Positions 1-11,685 of a DNA stretch of 64,000 bases are shown here, piece after piece. The first letter of the stretch is position 1, and each line of letters starts with the position of its first letter. The notes below the pieces were generated by a model that was given only the letters and a program-made list of their open reading frames with translations, was not told the origin of the DNA and made no database searches. The position numbers were made by a program, and so were the translations under genes. The stretch comes from Platynereis dumerilii. Taxonomy: Eukaryota; Annelida; Polychaeta; Phyllodocida; Nereididae. The stretch spans positions 96,859,859 to 96,923,858 of the forward strand of contig JAPTHN010000001.1 in the NCBI GenBank assembly GCA_026936325.1, in the 5' to 3' direction.

Positions 1-207
1 CTGCAGATGCTTTGTCAGTCATTTTCATCTTCATTTCTGTGACTTCTGAAAAATAAACAACATCCACATGATACAAGAAGAATCTGTGACGGCACCAAGG
101 ACAAAGTTAGTTGTAAAAACATGCAGCAAACATTGGAAAATATTTTAATGGTACCCGCGAAAGGTGTGAACCATCTGATGCGTTGCTGTCTTATGATTAG
201 TTCTCAA

Positions 208-499
208 CAGGGACGGACTGGCCTATGTGGCAGAGTGGCAGCTGTCAATGCCCATCCACTCAGGGGGGCCCATGCAGCGGGCCAAAAAATAAGAAATAAA
301 GAAAAAAGTCAATCTTGTGACCAAATTTGTGATCGCATGATGGAATAAACTTTTACGTTTGGGCCCAAATGCGAGAGGGCCCTATATAGTAAATGGCCCT
401 TCCACCCTCGTGTAAATGGAGTAATACAGAAAATGGGAATTTGGGGGCCCATCGATTTATTTTGCCACGGGGCCCGAGATGCCGCCAGTCCGCTCCTTG
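208..499. mobile_element. MITE with hAT-like ends
   Basis: About 290 bp bounded by inverted ends: CAGGGACGGACTGGC at the left and GCCAGTCCGCTCCTTG at the right, which is the complement with one extra base. The interior is rich in GGGCCC-type blocks and has no credible ORF. Ends of the GGGGCGGACTGGC type are known from hAT-derived MITEs in animals. No clear target duplication was found, so the superfamily is an inference. Confidence 0.6.
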
Positions 500-1130
500 A
501 TCTCCTTTAACTTGCTGCTGCACTATCACCACTTAAATAATATGCAGTGCTCTAATTGCTAGATTGTGCTTTTTTAAGTTCGTATCTTGTATCAAAGATA
601 GAACCAAATTTTCATGTCAAAAGTTGTGGATTTTTGCAATGTAATTAGAATTCTAAATTTAGAATAGATGAAATTATCAATAGCCTCAGGATAAAACATA
701 GAGTAACAAACATAAATTACATTTTTTACGGTTATTTGGTGACTTTGCCTTGTTTAGAGGGTTTAATTTTGCTAAAGAGACTTAAAAAAAAAATCTTAAT
801 ACACTCATAGTTCCTCAATCGTATTCAGCCGACAACTGAGGACTTCCTTTGTTAAATCCTACTATTAATTCATGGACCCCTCCGTCTTTCCCAGCCAAAG
901 TATAAGTTGCCCATCCACAAAAACTCGCATGCACGCTTTTCTCACCCACTAGAAGGTTTTACGCTGGGTTTTATGTTCAAAATTCATATTTCATATTTTG
1001 CTCCCACACACATTTAACGGGTATTATGCCAGTATTAACAATTTGAGTGAAGTTAGGTCACTTTTTGGTAAAACAACTACAAATACACATAACAGGCACG
1101 ATGTCAATATGCAGGTGCACAAACTGTTGC
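500..1130. other. Non-coding stretch 3' of the LRR gene
   Basis: AT-rich sequence downstream of the minus-strand LRR gene. I see no ORF, RNA gene or inverted-repeat element. The 3' untranslated region of the LRR transcript should lie here, but I could not fix a polyadenylation site. Confidence 0.4.
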
Positions 1131-1197
1131 AGAAATCAGAAAAGAGGCCTTTGAGATATTTTTGTTTTCGCAAAGGGGGGCTTATTTTTTGCTGAAC
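1131..1197 (-). repeat. Dispersed repeat forming the 3' end of the LRR ORF
   Basis: On the minus strand this reads ACAGTTCAGCAAAAAATAAG, then a C-run, TTTGCGAAAA, and later ATATCTCAAAG and CTGATTT. The same ordered motifs occur at 5225-5305 (plus) and at 13360-13440 (minus, inside the MITE at 13112-13811). The segment encodes SSAKNKPPFAKTKISQRPLF and the stop codon of the LRR gene. Confidence 0.65.
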
Positions 1198-2830
1198 TGT
1201 ACATACCCGGGCAGTTAACTGCAGTCAACGTGCATCCTGATAATGAAACAGAAATATATCCAGGGTGATGATTTATCCAGCAGAGTCGGTGGTCACAAAC
1301 TAGTGGATTTACGAGCAAATTCAAATTAAGATTTTTGCAAATGCACCAGTTGTACACGTTTTCCATACTTGTAAGTTGGTTGAGATACAAGTCCACGTTG
1401 GTCAAATCGGGTTTATTTTGCAGAACGGATGAGTTGAAGAATTTCATCTGATTTTTCTGAAATCTTAGGTCTCTCAAGCCTGTCAGATTCGCCAAGTCAG
1501 GAGCCTGAATTGTGTCGATACGATTTCCTTCAAGATACAGCCTTTGAAGAGAAGAACCAATCCTGTTGAATGCCGATGTGGAAGTGAGGAGGTTATATTG
1601 AAAGTTGACTGTAGTGATCTTCTGACAGTTCTTAAAATAATCTGAAGGAAGGTATGCGATTTTGTTATATGTCATATCCAGAGTTACCAGACGTTCACAG
1701 CCTTCATTTATAACAGGAGCAATTTCGAATTGATTATTAGCCATAATAAGTGCCTCTAAAGCTCTGTTTTTCCTCAAGTAGTCTTGTGGCCAGGTTGTTA
1801 GTTTGTTGTTTTGGAGATACAGCCTATTCAGCTTTGGCATGAGAGACACATTGGGGGCTAATGTAAGCAAATTGTTAGCCAGATTAAACTCTACCAATGC
1901 AGGAAAGTCAAGTGGTACATGATTCCTTGAGGCAGCTTCCATTTCACAAGAATTCACAGAGAAGTTTTGCATTTCATTTTCTGTGAAGACGAGTACAGTC
2001 AATGACGATTTGTTTGCCAGTTTGTGATGCTCTAGACATCCAATTGAGCCCTTGGTTACTTGAAAAATAGTCAACTTAGATGAATCTTCTGGTGATGGTG
2101 CCTCTTTCAATGCATCAGAGTTTTTCATATCGAATGTTGTTAATTGTTCCAAGCCGGAAAATGTTGCAGGGTGAATGTTTGCAAGAAGCTTGTTCGATTG
2201 AAGGTTGAGAATGCTAAGAGAATGAAGACCCTGGAAACTGAGCGCTGTCAAATTGACAATATGGTTTCCAGTGAGGTCAAGTGTGTCTAGACTTGCGAAG
2301 CCCTGGAAGTACCTGTCTGGAATGGTTTGAAGCTTGCAGTATGCCAAATTAAGAGTTTTCAGTTTTATTTCAAATCTGGTCATGTTTGGCAAGGACCTGA
2401 TAGGATTTGAGTTTATATAGAGTCTTTCAAGATTATCATATTCTATGATGTTTGCCATTGACAAGTTTGAAATTGAAGTCGATGATAAGTGTAGAATTTG
2501 AAGGATTTGTCGGAGGTTAATCAGATTTGGAATTGTTTGCAGAGGATTACCGCTCAAGATAAGTTCTCGTACCGGTGATCCCCGGAAAGCATTTTCTGAG
2601 ATTGATGTAATTAGATTACTTCCAAGATGGACTTTGTTTAGGCTTAAGAAGTCTCTGAAGTCATTTTCAGAAACTGCCTGTATCTTGTTGCCATACAGGT
2701 CAATGTGTGTCGCCGTTTTCAACATGTCAGCAGGAACAACAGTTAATTGCTGGGATCTTCGACTGATATAAACAGCTAATCCGTATTCAACAGCAAAAAG
2801 CAGGATGATAACAATTGATCTTGAAATCAT
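1136..2830 (-). CDS. Secreted leucine-rich-repeat protein, single exon
   Basis: An uninterrupted 564-residue reading frame. Residues 1-19 (MISRSIVIILLFAVEYGLA) form a signal peptide. About 16 LRRs follow from residue ~28 to ~485, with the LxxLxLxxNxL pattern (for example TLDLTGNHIVNLTALSFQGL). An LRR C-terminal cap has Cys at 496, 498, 512, 517, 533 and 540 around NPLVCDHRLCWI. Several N-glycosylation sequons (NLS, NMT, NLT, NFS, NVS) fit an extracellular protein. There is no cysteine-containing N-terminal cap, no membrane segment and no TIR domain, so it is not a complete Toll-like receptor. Such proteins usually bind other proteins or glycans at the cell surface; the ligand is unknown. The start is the first ATG of the frame, in AACATCATG context. 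The last 20 residues come from a dispersed repeat (see next entry), so the original C-terminus may have been lost. A spliced downstream exon cannot be excluded. Confidence 0.85.
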   Translation of the reverse strand: MISRSIVIILLFAVEYGLAVYISRRSQQLTVVPADMLKTATHIDLYGNKIQAVSENDFRDFLSLNKVHLGSNLITSISENAFRGSPVRELILSGNPLQTIPNLINLRQILQILHLSSTSISNLSMANIIEYDNLERLYINSNPIRSLPNMTRFEIKLKTLNLAYCKLQTIPDRYFQGFASLDTLDLTGNHIVNLTALSFQGLHSLSILNLQSNKLLANIHPATFSGLEQLTTFDMKNSDALKEAPSPEDSSKLTIFQVTKGSIGCLEHHKLANKSSLTVLVFTENEMQNFSVNSCEMEAASRNHVPLDFPALVEFNLANNLLTLAPNVSLMPKLNRLYLQNNKLTTWPQDYLRKNRALEALIMANNQFEIAPVINEGCERLVTLDMTYNKIAYLPSDYFKNCQKITTVNFQYNLLTSTSAFNRIGSSLQRLYLEGNRIDTIQAPDLANLTGLRDLRFQKNQMKFFNSSVLQNKPDLTNVDLYLNQLTSMENVYNWCICKNLNLNLLVNPLVCDHRLCWINHHPGYISVSLSGCTLTAVNCPGMYSSAKNKPPFAKTKISQRPLF

Positions 2831-3084
2831 GATGTTTAAAAAATCTCAATAACTCCAAAGAATTAGCTTCCCTGTCAAGTTAAAAGCCTTGTGAAGGATA
2901 CTGCTGATGAGTTGAGCTTTAACTGATGCAAAAGAGCATCCGTTCGAATGGTCATCAGTTACCATGTTTATTCAAATTGCATGACAACAATGCGGCAAAA
3001 CTTGGTCATAATTGCTACTGTAAGTGAAAAATTACTGATGATTATTGGTACCTTTTTTTTCAAATGCAATGCGTGTCTGTTCCT
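2831..3084. other. 5' flank of the LRR gene
   Basis: About 250 bp between the LRR start codon and the LINE fragment. The promoter and 5' untranslated region of the minus-strand gene should lie here, but I see no clear TATA box or initiator. Confidence 0.3.
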
Positions 3085-3700
3085 ATAATGAGGCTGTTAC
3101 ATGTATGTTCAATTTGACTGGAATCCTCACAAAAGGAGAGCAGACGGATATGAAACAAATCCTGGACACCCTTATTAAAAGAATCATAATGACACAAGGT
3201 CCACCCCACGGGCACCAGTCTACTTGGAAACAGGGATCCTGGACCTAGAAAGCACAGTTCTGGCAAATAAAATTGGGTACAGGGAAAGAATCAGACATGG
3301 TGACAACGAGACCCTGAAAAAGATCACGGACAGCCAAGATGAAGGAGGATAGGGGAAAAAGACCAGAAAGGAGAAAGAGGAGACAATGGAAAAAGATTGG
3401 ACACCAAGCGAAACAAGGAAACATGAAATAAAGAAGGCCGTGAAAACGAAGATGATGATGAAAATAAGTGAAAGTGGACAACTAAAATCAAAGACAACCT
3501 TCTACCTTGAAAACAAACTAAATGTACAGGCGGGACGGAGAGCCCAGTATACATGGATCAATTATCCAGAAGGGAGGCAAGTACCATCTTTGCAGCAAGG
3601 ACTAAAATGCTGGACGTAAAAGCAAACTTCAAAAACAAATACCCCAATGCGAAATGCAGGATGTGCAACATGGAAGAGGTCCAAAGAAAGTTTTCAAATA
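3085..3700 (+). mobile_element. 3' end of a decayed LINE (non-LTR retrotransposon)
   Basis: Translation across shifting frames gives the C-terminal part of a LINE polyprotein: TDMKQILDTLIKRIIMT, then YLETGILDLESTVLANKIG, then a K/E-rich stretch, then REASTIFAARTKMLDVK and NKYPNAKCRMCN. The last segments match the basic region and CxxC knuckle that follow reverse transcriptase in many animal LINEs. The reverse transcriptase and endonuclease are missing, as expected of a 5'-truncated copy. Frame breaks near 3190, 3350 and 3550 make it non-functional. The clade cannot be set from this tail. Confidence 0.7.
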
Positions 3701-3870
3701 GTGCTCAGCCACAAAAAAGATTTATGATACAAATTATACATGTCTGAGGAAAAATCTTTGGGCTCTTCAACCCATTTACGCGATATTTAAAATTTCAGTC
3801 CTAACTCTTCGAAAATCCAAAATATCCCACTATTTTGTTCAAAGGAGTATCTCCACTTTGTTGGTATGTT
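3670..3870 (+). repeat. Repeat shared with 22775-22950
   Basis: The block containing CTCAGCCACAA, then GAGGAAAAA, then AAAATCCAAA recurs with the same order and spacing at 22775-22950. It directly follows the LINE coding tail, so it may be that LINE's 3' untranslated region; this is an inference. Confidence 0.5.
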
Positions 3871-4510
3871 GGATCTTTCTCTGTCTGTCATCTTTACTTA
3901 AAGTGCCCCTAATAATTTTACAAGAAAAGAAAGTAAAATTTTAAATTTTTTTGTCAACCTCATTTGAAAAGAAATTATCTGTACTAGGTGAATTACGGAC
4001 CACATACATGTAATTATATTCGCGCAGCGAAACGGGCAAAGGCTATTTCGCGAAGCGAATCGAGCACAAGAGAGGTTTCAAAAATCTGTGCAGTGATGGT
4101 CTCAACATCAATGGTAGACAGCAGGAAACTAGGTCAAGTGGGTCCAGCTTCTTATCAATGATTTAGTTTCGAATTAGAAAAAAAAGACATATTCATATTC
4201 AAAAGTGTCTTAAAAATTATATTTTCTCCAGAAGTATTCCCTGTACCTGTAATTTTTATGGAATAGTTAATTATAAGCCTTCACAAGCTAAATTAGATTA
4301 TAAACATGTGATTCATTTCATTTCAGAACAGACCACAAGAAAACAACACTGATGATTATGTAACAGAGAGAAATTGATCTACATGAAAATCATGTCATTG
4401 CTTTTTTATCACTATTATGTAATATCAACAATCTAGCCTAGACTTAAATTTGGCATCTTTCAGTGTTGTCTATCAATTCTATCTATCCTTAATCCTATTT
4501 ATTTGTTATC
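3871..4510. other. Non-coding stretch
   Basis: No gene seen. Around 4018-4068 lie two copies of a CGCGNAGCGAA motif (CGCGCAGCGAA and CGCGAAGCGAA), a short GC island of unknown role. Confidence 0.35.

Positions 4511-4590
<80 letters not shown>
4511..4590 (+). repeat. (TCTA)n microsatellite
   Basis: About 20 perfect units of the tetranucleotide TCTA. Perfect arrays of this length are usually polymorphic. A 72-codon frame reading IYLSIYLS across it is an artefact of the repeat. Confidence 0.97.
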
Positions 4591-6429
4591 TCTATTATTG
4601 ATCTATGTTATCTTTATTGTCTATATTTCTCTCTATTCTTCTATATATCTGTCTTTCAATTTTTTTGAAACAGTAACATAACTGCCTTTCATGCATTGAA
4701 TATGAAATAAATTCAATGAAAGTTATGGTAACACTATAAGCCCTACAAAAACTTTTTTAATTGCTGCGCAAATTTCATGGCTGTGCCATTTACATATTTT
4801 AAGTCAAGATTTTGAAACTGTCAATAAAACTCCAATTACGGTCATTGTGGTGACATGGTTATCCTCATAACTGCACTCAACATTTGTGCTGCATGACAAC
4901 AAACCATTTATGATTCACAATTGACTTTTTGCTTGTTGTGCAGACCTTACCGTGTCATGTCGGTTCAACTACTCACTTGTCTTGTGGTTCTCTGTGCCTG
5001 ACTGAACACCCTGAAGACAAATATTTTTTAAACCCTAAATACCTGAGGAATATCTAGATCAAATTGTCAGCGACTAGGCCTATAGAACAGAAATATGATA
5101 CTGGCTTGGAATAACCCATAAAAACTGTGTTGATCAAATATATTTGAATTAGAAACACTTTAAAAACTGTGACACTGGGCAAATATGAAAACTACCTATC
5201 TATTTTTCTATTCACTTATCTAAACAGTTCGACAAAAATAAGTCCCTCTTTTACAAAAAAATGGATATCTCAAATATGTGTTCTCTGATTTTTATGAAGG
5301 TTGGTCACTTTGTAAAAATCTGAATGTGTCAGAGATTATGTCATACGTCATCCAAAGTTTCAGTGTACATGATGGTTTTTCAAAGCAATCGCTCCTTTTG
5401 TTGCCAGGAGAGTAATCAGTTGATGTCTCATTCTGACTGTGACAGTTTCAACAATCATCAAGCTTCATTACTGTCCTGCTCTGTGCTTCCTCTCTTCTTG
5501 CTTATAAAAAATGTAAAAATAAAGTGTTGTTATTTCCAGTTTGGCAGATATTGCAAGGCTTAATCACACTGGCTCTGACAGGTGGTCTGAATTGCCGAGG
5601 GATTGATTGATTAGGCCTTGTAGTGAGGGGATTGCTCCTTCCTTCCTGCTGCCCTGCCTTAACCAAGTCATATTTGTGTCTATCTTAATTATTGTGTGAC
5701 ATAATTTTGATTTCAAATGTCTGTCTCCGTTTGTAGTTCTGAATTTATGTACAAGTGGTGTCTCCAAGCAATAGGAGCTCTGATGGAATCCCCTTTGCCT
5801 TTCAACAAGATGATTGGTGTTGTTGACCAAGCCAAGGAGTCTGACTTAATCAGTGTGTTTGTTGAATGTTTGATTGTTTGGGTCAGCTACACTGTATTGA
5901 TTATGTTCTCAAAACAGCAGTTCAAGAAAAAAGAGTGTTGTTATCATACAGATTTGGGGAATAAACATGTTAACAACCAGATTATTATTAACTGTTGGTC
6001 ACAGGATTTCACTTACTTTGCAAACAAACCAGATGATATGTCATCAGGTGGACTTCCCCAAGACAAAAATAGCACTCCTACCTTATGGTTGCACCACCTA
6101 CTGATAATACCTGTCGTAATCCCCATATGGAGACAGACCTATTATACCACTATGACTATGAATATTCGTTTGACACATGATGTTTCTCAATTCTTATTAA
6201 CAAAATGTATATGAACTGCCTTCATATTGATTGCTACTGTCTCTGTGTAATGATAGGGTGATTAAATGTCTGAGATGAAGGTTTAATCTATCAACAGTAT
6301 TTAAAAATGTAAATATTTAGCCGTAATGGTCTTTCCATCAAAGTTGTAGTTCACTACATTGAAAGAAACTCCCCCAACAAATCTTTCCCTTCCCAAAAAT
6401 TAAACTATTTGTAGGTCAAAATTGTCAGC
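4591..6429. other. Non-coding stretch with one repeat-motif copy
   Basis: No supported gene. At 5225-5305 there is a copy of the repeat that also ends the LRR gene (ACAGTTCGACAAAAATAAG, ATATCTCAAA, CTCTGATTTTTATGAA). A 165-codon frame at 5717-6214 has no recognisable domain and no gene-like context. Confidence 0.4.
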
Positions 6430-6740
6430 TGTTTCTTTTTTATATCACAAGTAATAAAGATCTGTCCAAAAAAGCAGCATGTGTGTCTTTTACTTGCTGC
6501 TTGTTGTGCTTACCAAATGTGAAAATATCTTGTGGGACTACAGAGCACATTGCAGGATACTGCATTAACGAGGAAGCATCCTACAAAGTCACAAACATTC
6601 TCACCAACCATCCGGATTAAACCAAGGCATTATAACCATGTCTCAATCCAGCCCGCCTTCTTTAAAGGAGTTGAAAATGATGTCTGCCTTTCAAAGGGAT
6701 TTCATGATTCTCCATTCGGCTTAAAATGAAAATGGATGCT
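6430..6740 (+). repeat. D-family repeat, copy 1 (partial)
   Basis: Contains CTTTTACTTGCTGCTTGTTG, AGCACATTGCAGGATACTGC and ATCCTACAAAG in the same order as copy 2 (7565-8630) and copy 3 (14430-15375). It is a shorter, diverged duplicate in the same orientation. No protein reads through it consistently in all copies. Confidence 0.65.
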
Positions 6741-7564
6741 GCAGGGGAAAAAATGCTCATTTTATGAATATATTCTTTCCTAGCAACTTAAACACTGATA
6801 CAACAAGCAGCAAGTAAAAGCATAGACACTGATTGGCTGCATTATCATCTGACTTTTCCAAAATTTATTATTGGTAGTTCCAAACCTCGTTTAACTGCGC
6901 CATCTTGTAAGTGGATATACAGTGTATAGTGATGATTTGTGTGTGTCAAAAGCATTGATCACCAGGTCCTTGTGGAGTAATCCTTTAAACTTGGATAACG
7001 TTCGAAGTACTTTTCAAGGCCACAGTGTGAAAACTCTAAAAACAACTAGTGAATGAGATAACTCATGTATGCCTATTAAACTAATATAAAGAATGATTGA
7101 ATTGGATGTGACGCAACATGTAGACCAACCAGGGTAGACTCAGTGCAAAGTCATGCTAACTAATTTCCATGATGTCTTTTGGAGAATATGCTAATTTTCA
7201 TGTATATATTTTTCATTATTTGGCATGTACATGAATTCGTGGAGGTGTAAAAACGAGCATGTACGAGTTTGTGAACATGTAAAAACGCGTCCTTGTGGAC
7301 ATGTAATAACCAACACTCAATATATACCTGTAATTTTAGGTCCTCTGGAACTGATTGGTCGAGAACCAGGCCAATTCCAAAGAAGTGTTACTGGTGTCTC
7401 GATCTAACCTTCTGCCTTGTTTTGATAATGTCATGAATTTGTTCTTTTAGCTTTTGAATGACATACTTTTGATGTTGCCTAGCTGATATATTGTGACCAT
7501 GAATATTTTGCGATTTACAATATCAAAGTGAGAGGACGATGTTGCCTTTCTCTCTTTCTGTTCT
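6741..7564. other. Non-coding spacer between D copies
   Basis: No gene. At 7226-7312 there are about three imperfect units built around CATGTAAAAACG, a short tandem repeat. Just before 7575 lies a long pyrimidine tract ending in CAG, which looks like a splice acceptor, but no supported exon follows. Confidence 0.35.
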
Positions 7565-8630
7565 TTTTTTTTCAGGATTCTGAGATGAGGTGCTAATCCA
7601 TTATGATAAGCAGCAGGCAAATGTTAGACGTGTGGCAGTCACAGCAACTCTGATGTATTTCATTAATGCTCTCTCAATTTTAAACAGGTTTCAAAGGTGG
7701 AGGAGTGTGATGTTTTCCTCGGAGCAACACAATATAAAATCAAATATTCATCTTTTCTCCCTCATGTGTCTTCTACTTGCTGCGTGATGTGCCTACTAAG
7801 TGAGGGAATATTTTACAAGAGAATGCTTTGGATCTTCTCTCCACATAGCACATTGCAGGATGCTGCATAAATGAGGAAGTGTCCTACAAAGCCAAAGAAC
7901 TTGTCACCAATCAGTTGGATTGACAAAAGGCTTTGTCTTAGCCATGTCTAAATCCATGCTGCCTTCTTTAAAGGGCTTGTCATGGAAATCTGTCTTCCAT
8001 CTCATTTCATGGCTTACTGTTCAACTAAGAATGAAAATGAATGCTGAAAGAAAAAAAAGTTTACTGTATGAATAATTATGCATTATGATATTTGCATAAA
8101 ATCAAAATACATTATGATTGAAAAAGGGAAATCGTTACTTTCTTTGGCGGCTATTGATTACAATCACAATCTCCTTGTATGCAAATATTTTTGCCATAAA
8201 AAATCATTTTTCAGAACCTGTAAATATTCTTATTTATTGCCAACAGTTTGTGTTGAAAATTGTTAATCATGGGGAATTGTCAACTGAGATCTGCAGTTCA
8301 TTTCAATGTGAATGTGAAGAATATTTCTCAGTTGCTTTTGATGTGATAAAATTAGTCTGTGTCATGTGCAAGATTACTCACCAGATTTTGTCCATCCATT
8401 GTCAAATTGTTTTGGTCCACCACTTTGACAGATTTATCATAATCTTCACTTCATTCACAGTTGCCTGTTGGTTTACTAATCTTCTTATTAGATGAGTACC
8501 TTTTTTAAAGTAATCTCATTAGATTGTTTATTGACACCTATGCTGCAAGATAGAAAATGCACTGAATCAACTGATTAACCATAACTGACAAAAACAAATT
8601 CTAAAAACACTTTTAAGCCAGTGACATCTT
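7565..8630 (+). repeat. D-family repeat, copy 2 (interrupted at 8631)
   Basis: Matches 14475-15375 in order: TCAAATATTCATCTTTTC, CTTGCTGCGTGATGTGCC, GCATAAATGAGGAAGTGTCC, and TTTTGGTCCACCACTT. The block is cut by the inverted-repeat element at 8631-12306 and resumes at 12307. The inverted D copy at 54945-55190 reads across the junction without the insertion and so shows the empty site. Confidence 0.75.
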
Positions 8631-9274
8631 GGCTCGATTTCACCAACCTAGTTTAAAATAGGCAGTCTAAGTAGTTAGACCTAGTCTCCATAAACACTGT
8701 TTAACCTTTAGACACTGTTCAAAATAAACACATTTCACCACGGATGTTTATTGTTTTCTTAACTCAGTCTAAGAAGACAGTGTTTATTTAAGTTTAAACA
8801 GTCAAATCAGTATAAACAGCACAATTAAATAATGTTATTCACACCAACAAACCTAGTTGGGAGTGTCTAATCAACAAGCCAACCATGCTGTGTGTGGTGG
8901 CACCATTGGAGGCTGACCAGATGATCCCTTGCAGGGGGAGGGGGTAATGGGTTTTTGGTGAAAAAAACAACAACATTGTTCCGCACTTTGCACTGAAAGA
9001 AAAAGTTTGTTCAGCACATGAAAAAAATTTCAACCCACTGGTGGCCGGGGGGGGGGGGCAGGGGGAGATGGTACTGCAATGTAGATTGTGATAAAAAAGT
9101 TAGTTGCTCCTCCACAAACTTTGCAAGTGAAAAAGTTTGTAGCAGGGGTAAAACAGATAGCCGCTCAAATGTCACCAGGTTGACCCGATTTTGATTCATG
9201 TCAAGGGACAAAAGGAAGAAATGTTGCTCAACTTTGGTGCTGCTTTCAAAAAATAATATTTCAGTTTTCAGAAT

Positions 9275-11100
9275 AGGGGAGAGTGGGGCAACATGAGCCG
9301 TTTTTAGCCTTTTGCGCCAGACTAGTCTTTGAGCCGAAAGTTTCAACGGTAAATAGATGGTTAATTTGTGCAATCATAGTAAGATCTCTTAGCTATAATA
9401 TTAAGTGTTGATACATTTTTCTTTTAAATTTTTGAAAGGTCAAAATATTTTCTTAAATGTTGTCAGACGGTGATCCTACCTGTGGGCACCATGAGCTATG
9501 GCCTGGAACACCATGAGCCATCATAAATTTAGCCTACATTTATCAAACTGAGCTGTATTTTGGAGAAAACCTTTTCATATATATTGTGGTTGCCAATTAT
9601 GTTTGCCAATTTTTAATTTTATGATCAATGTTGAAAGAGGAAACAATGTGTGTCATTGACCACTGCCACCATCAATAAATTGCATCTTTTTTTAACATGA
9701 TTCTTTGTGGCATGAAATCTATTGACCTTTTTACTAAAATATTCTACTTCATTTCATGGCCTTGATAAATTGTACATAAATAAAATTAAATAAAATGTAA
9801 GGGAAATAAATTTGTCAATGTCTGTCAAGTGTAAACTCAAAATTAATACATCATCCTGGGTTGTTGACACATTATCCAACTCATTAAACTATTAAGAGAC
9901 TTCAGTAACCAGATAATTTGTAAAAATCTTTCTCCTTCTCATATGAAACCACAATACCACATGGTTAAATGGATTTTGCATATGATAACTTCTGAAAATA
10001 ACACAGATCTATGTGGTCTAATGGTTTTTATGATACTAACGGACTTACAGCAGCAGGGTACCGTAATATGGGGTGAATCGGGACACTGGGGTGAATCGGG
10101 ACAGAACAGGAAAACGTTGTATTTGCTAAAAAAAAAGCTACTTCTAATTGCCTCAGGAATTTGATTTTTGGCACATGTATAGTACATACCAGCGCATATT
10201 GTGATGGAATTTTATATTTCTAACTGCAGGCACTGAGGAACTGCAGCACCTAAAAGTCGGCCCCGCCGAAATGACATTTTTACATGCTAGTCAAAACTTT
10301 GCCTGTACCATAAAAAGTACTAATAGTAATACTACAGCAACCAAACTTGCAGTAAACTTTAAAATCAGTTTTAAATGGTTGCTGGGGACCATATTTACAG
10401 ACCGGATGTGGGATGACGTAGGTTTGGTCCTGGGTTCAGATCCAGGTCAATGGCAAAGTTTCAAGATTTACCCCAAAAAAACCCTACTAATTTTCATTTG
10501 AGTGTGGCTTTTTAATTAATATTATTGAACCTGGCATCAGTGACAGTGGATTTAGTCCAGAATTACCAATTACTAGAATTTCTTTGATAAAACCAATTTT
10601 TTAATTAGTTTTCTGTCATTTATTGTATTTTTGAAATATGCATATTATCAATGAAATTAATTTCAGATTTTCCTCAAACAATTTTTTTGGCTTGCAGAAT
10701 ATGTTTTTTAATATTTATTCACAAGTAGCAGTCACTCAAAGAAGGTAGAGAGTATTGATTGTGGAGACAATGGACTGTCCCGATTCACCCCAAAGTAAGG
10801 GGTGACTTGGGACAGTGGTTTTCTGGGCCTTGATCATTGGAAATTTAAGATATCACTTGAAGCTCCAGGGGTTAGTTAGACCTTTTGCTTGGACACAATT
10901 TGACACCATATTTCGACTTCTGGGTTGATTTGTGGCCATTCTATCACAGAAAAAAGGCCAAAACTGTCCCGATTCACCCCATATTACGGTAACTAATGTT
11001 GTTCGCAACTAAGCTTTAGTAATTGCATGAGGGAGGAACATTAAACCTTCATTGAAACTGGCTCAATGTGCCCCCATCTCAAATGGCTCATGGTGCCCCA
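9275..11100. mobile_element. MITE with GGGGAGAGTGGGGCAACATGAGCC-type ends, interrupted
   Basis: The left end reads AGGGGAGAGTGGGGCAACAT. The right side carries degenerate complements (GGCTCATGGTGCCCCA near 11083). An internal copy of the CACCATGAGC motif lies near 9488. It sits inside 8631-12306 and is split by the element at 10059-10991. The right border is uncertain. Confidence 0.5.
10059..10991. mobile_element. MITE with TACCGTAATATGGGGTGAAT ends
   Basis: Inverted ends of about 27 bp: TACCGTAATATGGGGTGAAT continuing CGGGACA at 10059, and the exact complement ending at 10991. GGGGTGAATCGGGACA recurs just inside the left end, and its complement recurs near 10770-10810. About 930 bp, no transposase. 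TA at the ends suggests the Tc1/mariner superfamily. Half of a diverged sister copy is at 15111-15325. Confidence 0.75.
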
Positions 11101-11588
11101 TTTGTCAATTTCATCTATTGGTGCATTTCACAAGTTTATCCCAGTACCAATGTTATGACATTGTCCTAGTAATGCTTTACTTCTTTAGGTGGACTAAGTT
11201 TTATCAAGATGCTGGAAATGCATATATATGATGTAGTGAGAAGAATATTTTGTCAGTCAAAAAGAATCAAGCATCAGCTCTTTAAATGTACAATTCAAAT
11301 GCAACATAATTCTTACAAATTTCCCTTGTTTCATTCTTCCATTAAAAGTTATATAAATAGATATTTTTTGTGCACTATATTCATTTTCAGGAAGTTTTTT
11401 AAAAAGGGATCCCTAAAAATGTCATGTTTTTTTGAAAGTTCAGCTCAATACCCAGATTTCTCGTTACTGCCAGCAAGATCTTTTTTTCAAATTCTCTAGA
11501 ATTTGGTCCATATAAAATACATGTATCAGCAAAAAAAAATTCAGGAGTTTTCAACCATTGCTGTTGTACTCTTAATCTGTCTCAAAAT

Positions 11589-11685
11589 CATAGGCGTTCC
11601 ACATGCATTTTTTTTACACTTGCCTTAATTTTATGATCTAAATTTTCTTATTATTTTGGGGTTGGCTGCCTCCGGTACGCCTATG
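11589..11685. mobile_element. 97-bp MITE, CATAGGCGT family
   Basis: Ends CATAGGCGT and ACGCCTATG. It is flanked by CTCAAAAT and TTCAAAAT, a 7 of 8 match that fits an 8-bp target duplication. Same family as the element at 20486-20716. Confidence 0.7.

Noticed and set aside
4450-4668. 72-codon frame of IYLS repeats
   Set aside because: Translation of the TCTA microsatellite.
5717-6214. 165-codon plus-strand frame
   Set aside because: No domain, signal or compositional support, and it spans ordinary AT-rich DNA. Frames this long arise by chance in 64 kb read six ways.
7550-7580. Strong splice-acceptor-like tract at the start of D copy 2
   Set aside because: No open exon shared with the other D copies and no donor nearby. 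Kept only as a note.
10425-10450. B-box-like GGGTTCAGATCC
   Set aside because: No A box at the right distance, and it lies inside a MITE interior.
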